Origin: CAZBDU01 sp964490725 | Lineage (GTDB): Bacteria > Spirochaetota > Spirochaetia > SZUA-6 > DRHE01 | NCBI GenBank assembly: GCA_964490725.1 | Contig: CAZBDU010000102.1 | Span: 1-19,972, forward strand | Reading direction: 5' to 3' | Length of the DNA stretch: 19,972 nucleotides | Shown here: positions 14,801-19,972 of the stretch, one piece after another | How the letters are laid out: the number at the start of each line of letters is the position of its first letter | Position numbering within the stretch: position 1 is the first letter of the stretch | Made by a program: the position numbers and the translations under genes | Notes under the pieces: model-generated | What the model was told of the DNA's origin: nothing | Database searches by the model: none | Seen by the model: only the letters and a program-made list of their open reading frames with translations

Positions 14801-17800
14801 GACTTCCTTCTGGAGCTGTACGAGCACCAGGAGGCAGGCGCCGTGTACCTGCTGTCGGAGCAGGCCACCGCGGAGGAGCGGCTTCAGATCGGCGGCATCC
14901 TCAACTCGGTGCGCTACCTGGACTACGACCGGCTGGACAGGACGGTGCGCATCTATCCCAGCCGCCGCTACCCGGTACACCACCTGGAGGGCCCGCCGGA
15001 GAGCCCCGAGGAGGTGGTGGCCAGCGCCGCCCACGAGGGCGGCGACCTTCCGCAGCAGACCAGCTACATCCTGGTGGAGGACTTCACGGAAGGCGGCAGG
15101 ACGCGGGAGATCCGCTCGTTCCTGCACGTCTTTCAGGCGGGGGCGGACTTCAACCTGGCGGATTTGGTGAGCGCCGGAGGGATCGAGGGCCACGAGAACG
15201 ACCCCTTCGCCGGGGGAGTCTACAACTGGTTCTACGGGGAATGGAACGGGGCCTTCCTCTGGGACGAGTCCCTCCTGGCGATCGACCGGGAGCAGTTTCT
15301 GGAGGACCACAACTACCTGTACTTCTCCGCCATGAGCCCGGAAGCCGCGGCGCAGCGGTTCGACGGCCGGGACATCTGGAAGGGCACGGAGAGCGCCTGG
15401 ACGGAGAAGCGCCCCGGCGAGGTGCCGGAAGAGGTGGAGAAGTACTTCGTGAGCTTCATCTCCGGGGACCTCCTGGGTCCCTCCGCCAAGGGCGGAGACT
15501 CCCGGGAAGACATCCCCAGCGGGCCGGCCACGATCGCCCTGGACTCCCTGCGCTACGTGCGGGAGGGGAAGAGCACCAACTCCAACATCGGCGGCGGGCT
15601 GGGCCCGGTGAGCGTCAGCACCGCAAAGGGGGACTCCCGGGGCTACCGGGACTTCTTCGACATCAACGGAGACCGCTACCCGGACCAGCTGGTGCTGCCC
15701 TCGGGAAGCGGCAGGCTGACGGCCATCCTGAACCGCGGCGGCGGCTTCCAGGGAAGCCGCCTCATGGCGGGAGCCTACCCGGACCTGCGCCACAACGTGA
15801 ACCAGAGCTACGGGCTGGGCATCACCGGCGGCGCCTCGGGCAGCCGCATGGAGGTGCTCCTGACCCCGGGGGGCAACGTGAAGATGGTGGGCCCCAAGCC
15901 GCCGGCGGCGGGCATGGGGCTGAACGGGTCGCTGGGGCACTCGGTGACCAAGACGGACTTCATCGACATGAACGGCGACGGGCTTCCCGACCACGTGCGC
16001 AGGAGCGAGGACTCCGGGGCCTTCTACGTGAGGCTGAACCTGGGAGACGGCTTCGCCGCCGAGCGGGAGTGGGGCACCTCGCCGTGGAGCGTGGCGCAGG
16101 TGAGCCCCATCCTCTCCTCCAAGATGGGGGTGAGCACCAGCCCCAACAACATCCGCTACAACACCACCATGAGCGGCGGGTTCAACGTCAGCCTGGGGGC
16201 GCTGGGCACCAGCATCAACGCGGGGATCACCGTGAGCGGCACCCGGACCAAGGTGGACCTGGTGGACATCAACGGGGACGGGCTGCCGGACCAGGTGCTG
16301 AAGCTCCACGGCCAGGACTACTTCCTGGTGAAGCTCAACCAGGGGGACCGATTCGGAGAGGAGATGCGCTGGTACACCCCGGACTGGCAGGTGGACGGGG
16401 ACACCTTCCGCATCGACGACTACGTGGAGAGCTACCTGCGCCAGGTGGTGCTGCAGGCGCTGCTGGATAACTTCCCGGGCCTGAAGAAGAGCGTCGATCC
16501 GGCCACCATCAACATCGACTTCCCGGGGCTGGCGAGCTACCTGGGCGACCTGAGCAACGACGTCAACATCCGCGGCGCAGGGGACGTGATCGACTACACC
16601 GGGGGGTTCACCATCGCCGCCGGCTTCAACGTGACGGTGCAGATCGGAGCGCTGGTGTTCGTGATCGTCACCGTGGGACTGAACGGCTCCTACGGCCTGT
16701 CCTCGGCCCAGCTCCTGATGAGGGACATCAACGGGGACGGGCTTCCCGACCACGTGTTCAAGTATCCCCTGGACGGGTTCTTCCGGGTGAAGCTGAACAA
16801 CGGCGGCAAGGTGGGGCTGCTGAAGCGGATCGCCACCCCCCTGGGCGGCACAGTGGATCTGGACTACCGGCGGGAGGGGAACACGGTGGACATGCCCAGC
16901 TCCCAGTGGACCCTCGCGGAGGTCACCCGCACCGATGGGCTCGGGAACGCCTACCCCACCCTCTACGACTACGGCAGCGGCTACTACGACCGCTACCAGC
17001 GCACCTTCTACGGCTTCGGCTGGATGCGGCAGACCAACGCCGACGGCAGCACCGTGGAGAGCCTGTACCACAACCGCGACTTCACCCGCAAGGGCCTTCT
17101 GGCCCAGCGGCGGGTGCGCGATGCGCAGGGCAACCTCTTCCGCAAGACCGTCAACACCTACGTGGTGGAGCCCTACGGCTTCGCGGCCTTCCCCGGCCTG
17201 GCCCGCACCGAGGAGAGCTTCTACGACGGGCGCTCCAGCGACGAGTCGGAAGGCTACACGGTGAAGGCCATGCAGTACGGCTACGACCGCTACGGCAACG
17301 TGGTGGAGGCGGTGGACGAGGGGGACCCCGAGGACCCCGCCGACGAGGCGTTCATCGACATCCAGTACCTGCAGGAGCTGGAGGGCTGGATCGTGGGCAA
17401 GCCCACCTTCCTGCAGGTGCAGGACGCCTCCGGGCGGATGCTGCGGGAGCGGGTGGGCGGCTACGACCTGCAGGGCAACCTCACCACCCTGGAGCAGCAT
17501 CTGGCCGACGGGCAGAGCGCGGTGAGCCGGCTGGAGTACGACGAGGAGGGAAACCTCACCCGGGTGGTGGACCCCAAGGGCTACGAGCTCCGCTACCGCT
17601 ACGACCCGGAGGTGCGCACCCACGTGGTGCGGATCGAGGACTCCTTCGGCTACGCCTCCACCGCCTGCTACGACTATCGCTACGGGCTGGCCACCGAGAG
17701 CGTGGACGTGAACGGCAACCGCACGCGCCGCGACTACGACCCCTTCGGGCGCCTGGCGCGGGTGTTCGGTCCCTACGACGGGTCCATCCCGGCGGTGGCC

Positions 17801-19972
17801 ATGAGCTACTTCCACCGCGAGAGCCCCGCCCGGGCGGTGACCCGCAACAAGGTGCACTTCGACCCCGCCGACCCCGAGACCCTGGACACGGTGGTGGCGA
17901 TCGACGCCCTGCGGCGGGTGATCCAGACCAAGAAGGAGGGGGAGGTGCTGCTGGAGGGGGACTCCAGCCCCCGCTACGGGATGAACGTCACCGGGCGCAT
18001 CCTCTTCGACCGGATGGGGCGGGTGGCCCAGCAGGGCCAGCCGGCCTTCCAGGACGGCTACGACACCGCCTGGTGGCCCCAGGCGCCCCTGAAGAACCCC
18101 ACCCTCAGCGACTACGACATCCTGGGCCGCACCGTGCGGGTCACCCTGCCCGACGGCAGCCTCATCGCCACCGACTACGGGGTGGAAGGCAGGCTGCTGT
18201 CCACCCGGGTCACCGACCCGGAAGGCAAGCTCAAGGCCAGCTACGGCGATGTGCGGGGCAACACCGTGCGGGTGGAGCAGCTCAAGGAGGGGCAGTGGCT
18301 CACCACCCGCTACCGCTACAACCCCCTGGGGGAGATCACCGCGGTGGTGGACCACGAAGGAAACACCACCACCATCGCCTACGATGAGCTGGGGCGGCGC
18401 ACGCTGATGGACAACCCGGACTCCGGGCGGGTGGAGAGCGTCTACGACCTGGCGGGAAACCTCATCCGCAAGGTGGACAACAACCTGCGCGCCCAGGCCC
18501 TGGCCATCGAGTACGACTACGACTACAATCGCCTGGTGCGCATCCGCTATCCTTTCAGCCCGCAAGTCTCCTACAGCTACGGGGAGCCGGGGGCGGAGGA
18601 AAACCGCGCTGGGCGGTTGGTGCGGGTGGAGGACGAATCGGGGGTGACCGAGCTGTCCTACGGCAGGCTGGGCGAGGAGGTGAAGCGGCGCAAGACGCTG
18701 AACTTCCTCACCCCGGGGGTTTCACCGCAGACCTTCGAGAGCGAGTTCCGCTACGACTACCTGGGACGCATCGAGTGGATGCGCTACCCCGACGGGGAAA
18801 CCCTCACCTACCGCTACGACCGCGGCGGCCAGGTGCGGCAGGTGAGCGGCGAGAAGCAGGGCCTGCGCTTTGAGTACCTGCAGGCGGTCGGCTACGATGA
18901 GTTCGGCCAGCGGGTGCGGATGCGCTACGGCAACGGGGTGGAGACGGGCTACCGCTACGAGGAGAAGCGCCGCTGGCTTCAGGCGATCCGCACCACCACC
19001 CCCTACGGGGCCACCCTGCAGGAGGCCGGCTACAGCTTCGACCGGGTGGGAAACGTCCTGGCGGTGGACAACCAGGGGGACCGGGAGGTGCACCAGCGCT
19101 ACGGCTACGACGACCTGCACCAGCTCATCGAGGCCCAGGGGGAGTACCTGAGACCCGACGGCAAGACCGACCGCTACCAGCAGCGCTTCCGCTACGACGC
19201 CATCGGCAACCTGGTGCTGAAGGACAGCACCCACCGCTTCACCCCCGCAAGCGACAAGCCCGAGAGCCTGAACTACCGGTTGGAGCTCGCCTACCAGGGC
19301 AGCCGGCCCCACGGGGCCACCCGCATCGGCGAGTGGAGCTACCTCTACGACCCCAACGGGAACGTCATCCTGAAGCGCTGGGCGGGCCGGGAGCACCCCC
19401 AGGGGGGGCCTCCGGGGCAGGCGAGCCCCGGGGAGCCTCCGGAGGACACCGGCTGGTACCCGCCCTCGGGGATGGAGCCGGGGCGGGGCCGGCAGGGCAA
19501 GGGGCGCGGGCGGGCCTACGCCTGGGGGCTGCGCGACGGGGCGCCTCCCGCCCCTACCGTCACCACCGCCGCCTCCTCGGGGCAGGGCCACGGGCAGGAA
19601 GAGCGCTACTACTGGAACGAGGAGAACCGGCTCACCGAGGCGCAAGTCAACGGGCGCAGCACCGAGTTTCTCTACGACGCCTCCGGGGAACGCACGGTGA
19701 AGCGGGGCCAGAACGGGGAGACCCTCTACGTGGACCGCTACTACCAGCTGCACAACCGCTCCATCGCCACCAAGCACGTGTTCGTGGGGGAGACCCGGGT
19801 GGTGAGCCGGCTGTCGCAGGCGGGCTTCCAGGATGCCGGCTACGAGCGGGCCAACGTGTACTACTACCACCCCGACCACCTGGGCTCCACCACCTTCGTC
19901 ACCGACTCGCAGGGCGAGGAGTTCGAGCACCTGGAGTACACCCCCTACGGGGAGAGCTGGATCGAGGAGGTG
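11828..19972 (+). CDS. Giant secreted SpvB/FG-GAP/RHS-repeat protein, 3' end beyond the window
   Basis: One frame stays open for 2715 codons from the ATG at 11828 to the window end. Residues 1-35 look like a signal peptide: basic start, hydrophobic stretch with one Glu, possible cleavage after W33-A-A. A ZU5-like region covers about 60-180. An SpvB domain (TcaC/TcdB-type shell) starts near 214 and runs to about 560. Six Dx(N/D)GDxxxD motifs of FG-GAP/VCBS type lie between 563 and 1642. A TcdB-middle-like part near 1660-1700 leads into many YDxxG RHS repeats up to 2715. The last part contains D2683-HLGST and YTPYGES, the opening of the RHS core, after which a variable toxin tip normally follows. 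SpvB-RHS proteins build a hollow shell around such a tip. Export by signal peptide resembles Bacillus WapA. No Tc A component, VgrG or immunity gene is in the window. The effector is unknown. Confidence 0.9.
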   Translation, partial: MKPARPRRTTLIGRAAAFATLEIFLMTQAPLLWAAEPPAAGAAAGAVLQGAGPASCSETVTAETGGLLRLGRVVLEVPAGAVEGRLRITVQELPGVSPLNPGMRNVTGGMPGYRFLPHGTTFARPVRVTLPYDRERVPDAQAAAEVYTWFYSDTARRWERLERLRVDAEAGLVTSLTTHFTDLINSTLTLPESPAPLDFNPTSIKEIKAADPGSGIPELRGLEGGPFGAAQFSLPLTIPPGRQGLQPQLAVDYNSGGGNGWLGVGFDLRAPQITIDTRFGVPEYTGKETYLLNGSELAEDEILWYGIRYRERVEGAFRRIIRRGGGPADYWFEVTEKNGTRHIYGTGDAVLKSYRGGGGIFTWFLKRTVDANGNTVTYHYHTDALNAGEPSRQVYLERINYTGREDGEEGRYSVELVREQDREDRIVEARAAFQVLTRCRLKEIRVSLDGELIRRYALEYRYNDFHKWQLVKLTEYGRDGAEFYSYRFDYFRMPAERDGFSGFQQTRAWPNGEATATRSRSISAGGHVYTGVGVGLGGDLAATVGASVGFRKDWNQDLLLFMDINGDGRPDQLLKEGAAAPLLLRLNTGSGFSGASVLGGLNGFLNASTQSNFTFQLTGGVGPVNGGAGTTLSFSKAKNAVADIDGDGFVDLVPVLGGATYLRNLGGTAGFAPEPWQAGGPPVSLEDVAGATEHMDALESSFHLLDPVRRWEAPHRGTVAVSGAIVKVGDGGWGGDGVRVNLFHNNESVFQNVQHDNELYWANLIQDGELRGRSVLLKDDGETYFSEETVELERRDRLYFKVNPVQDIKNDTVSWDPRILYTEIYAHDHMADPRYTQGQSPEPLRYYEGRELPVQAGGPEGHYLELTHQAPVVRQPGELVGAEQDGAILVEIVDRESGQTEWRRLSDDGVEVSLTRWDGQELTVRRANAEAGLTASRQRSQDREILRLTELTEGGEKRYLLTDLFAEVPEIFPEAEMEERVLDLLDSQEDRDFLLELYEHQEAGAVYLLSEQATAEERLQIGGILNSVRYLDYDRLDRTVRIYPSRRYPVHHLEGPPESPEEVVASAAHEGGDLPQQTSYILVEDFTEGGRTREIRSFLHVFQAGADFNLADLVSAGGIEGHENDPFAGGVYNWFYGEWNGAFLWDESLLAIDREQFLEDHNYLYFSAMSPEAAAQRFDGRDIWKGTESAWTEKRPGEVPEEVEKYFVSFISGDLLGPSAKGGDSREDIPSGPATIALDSLRYVREGKSTNSNIGGGLGPVSVSTAKGDSRGYRDFFDINGDRYPDQLVLPSGSGRLTAILNRGGGFQGSRLMAGAYPDLRHNVNQSYGLGITGGASGSRMEVLLTPGGNVKMVGPKPPAAGMGLNGSLGHSVTKTDFIDMNGDGLPDHVRRSEDSGAFYVRLNLGDGFAAEREWGTSPWSVAQVSPILSSKMGVSTSPNNIRYNTTMSGGFNVSLGALGTSINAGITVSGTRTKVDLVDINGDGLPDQVLKLHGQDYFLVKLNQGDRFGEEMRWYTPDWQVDGDTFRIDDYVESYLRQVVLQALLDNFPGLKKSVDPATINIDFPGLASYLGDLSNDVNIRGAGDVIDYTGGFTIAAGFNVTVQIGALVFVIVTVGLNGSYGLSSAQLLMRDINGDGLPDHVFKYPLDGFFRVKLNNGGKVGLLKRIATPLGGTVDLDYRREGNTVDMPSSQWTLAEVTRTDGLGNAYPTLYDYGSGYYDRYQRTFYGFGWMRQTNADGSTVESLYHNRDFTRKGLLAQRRVRDAQGNLFRKTVNTYVVEPYGFAAFPGLARTEESFYDGRSSDESEGYTVKAMQYGYDRYGNVVEAVDEGDPEDPADEAFIDIQYLQELEGWIVGKPTFLQVQDASGRMLRERVGGYDLQGNLTTLEQHLADGQSAVSRLEYDEEGNLTRVVDPKGYELRYRYDPEVRTHVVRIEDSFGYASTACYDYRYGLATESVDVNGNRTRRDYDPFGRLARVFGPYDGSIPAVAMSYFHRESPARAVTRNKVHFDPADPETLDTVVAIDALRRVIQTKKEGEVLLEGDSSPRYGMNVTGRILFDRMGRVAQQGQPAFQDGYDTAWWPQAPLKNPTLSDYDILGRTVRVTLPDGSLIATDYGVEGRLLSTRVTDPEGKLKASYGDVRGNTVRVEQLKEGQWLTTRYRYNPLGEITAVVDHEGNTTTIAYDELGRRTLMDNPDSGRVESVYDLAGNLIRKVDNNLRAQALAIEYDYDYNRLVRIRYPFSPQVSYSYGEPGAEENRAGRLVRVEDESGVTELSYGRLGEEVKRRKTLNFLTPGVSPQTFESEFRYDYLGRIEWMRYPDGETLTYRYDRGGQVRQVSGEKQGLRFEYLQAVGYDEFGQRVRMRYGNGVETGYRYEEKRRWLQAIRTTTPYGATLQEAGYSFDRVGNVLAVDNQGDREVHQRYGYDDLHQLIEAQGEYLRPDGKTDRYQQRFRYDAIGNLVLKDSTHRFTPASDKPESLNYRLELAYQGSRPHGATRIGEWSYLYDPNGNVILKRWAGREHPQGGPPGQASPGEPPEDTGWYPPSGMEPGRGRQGKGRGRAYAWGLRDGAPPAPTVTTAASSGQGHGQEERYYWNEENRLTEAQVNGRSTEFLYDASGERTVKRGQNGETLYVDRYYQLHNRSIATKHVFVGETRVVSRLSQAGFQDAGYERANVYYYHPDHLGSTTFVTDSQGEEFEHLEYTPYGESWIEEV
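13514..16741 (+). repeat. Six FG-GAP/VCBS-type Asp-rich motifs within the giant RHS gene
   Basis: Near-identical DNA encodes D-[IM]-[ND]-G-D-x-x-[PV]-D at 13514, 13754, 15659, 15965, 16265 and 16724 (residues 563, 643, 1278, 1380, 1480 and 1633). These calcium-loop-like motifs are typical of the beta-propeller inserted in SpvB/TcdB-type proteins. The third copy has R in place of the second Gly. Spacing is uneven, with a gap of about 635 residues between copies two and three. Confidence 0.8.
16900..19972 (+). repeat. RHS/YD-repeat region and start of the RHS core
   Basis: From about residue 1690 the protein is made of divergent YD repeats such as YDEEGNLTRVVDPKG, YDPFGRLARV, YDELGRRTLMDNPDSG and YDASGERTVKRG, at roughly 20-residue periods with longer interruptions. 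The final stretch, with HPDHLGST followed by YTPYGE, is the beginning of the RHS core that precedes variable C-terminal tips. The remaining core and tip lie beyond the window. Confidence 0.9.
19391..19600 (+). other. Pro/Gly-rich low-complexity insertion inside the RHS region
   Basis: Residues 2522-2591 interrupt the YD repeats with about 70 residues rich in Pro, Gly, Arg, Ala and Ser, including PPGQASPGEPPED and GRGRQGKGRGR. The YD pattern resumes at once with YYWNEENRLTEA. The stretch reads as a disordered loop or flexible linker and shows no folded-domain signature. Confidence 0.7.

Noticed and set aside
13514..16741. Repeated DNA at six sites as a mobile-element or CRISPR-like signal
   Set aside because: The repeats are in frame, unevenly spaced, and encode the DxNGDG motif, so protein-level FG-GAP repetition explains them.
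13466..18565. A minus-strand open frame of 1699 codons antisense to the giant RHS gene
   Set aside because: Its codons are exactly in register with the sense codons, so a stop needs a sense TTA, CTA or TCA codon. Those Leu and Ser codons are avoided in this GC-rich gene. The translation is His/Val/Leu-rich with no recognisable domain.

Overview
The window is GC-rich bacterial DNA with strong AGGAGG-type ribosome binding sites. Its left half is a Wood-Ljungdahl (reductive acetyl-CoA) operon in the order known from Moorella thermoacetica: acsB, acsC, a corrinoid-protein activator, a CooC-type ATPase, acsD, acsE. This suggests an anaerobic acetogen, syntroph or sulfate reducer, most simply from the Clostridia (Moorella / Desulfotomaculum-like Firmicutes). 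The phylum is inferred from gene order and ribosome binding sites, and no genus is claimed.

Positions 1-10776 form one tightly packed plus-strand operon. It holds the tail of an unidentified gene, a HydB/NuoF-type flavin and iron-sulfur subunit, a short NuoG/HoxU-like iron-sulfur subunit, and then the acs genes. Genes are 3 to 29 bases apart or overlap. AcsB, AcsC/AcsD and AcsE together move the methyl group of methyltetrahydrofolate to a corrinoid and then condense it with CO and CoA. The ASKHA protein would re-reduce inactive cob(II)amide, and CooC would help nickel-cluster maturation. The CO dehydrogenase gene acsA, which precedes acsB in Moorella, is absent. An NAD(P)H-type electron-transfer pair takes that place.

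Positions 10777-11620 hold a GC-rich hairpin and then a two-gene HEPN / minimal nucleotidyltransferase pair of toxin-antitoxin type. A 207-base gap follows. It contains a weak terminator, a good sigma70-type promoter with an extended -10, a 40-base leader hairpin, and a small hairpin covering the ribosome binding site of the next gene.

Positions 11828 to the window end are one uninterrupted reading frame of 2715 codons with no stop. It encodes a probable secreted giant protein: signal peptide, ZU5-like region, SpvB domain, six FG-GAP/VCBS-type Asp-rich motifs, a TcdB-like middle region, and a long run of RHS/YD repeats ending in the first part of the RHS core. The window ends just before the expected variable C-terminal tip, so its effector activity cannot be read here.

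No tRNA, rRNA, CRISPR array, transposase or attachment site was recognised.
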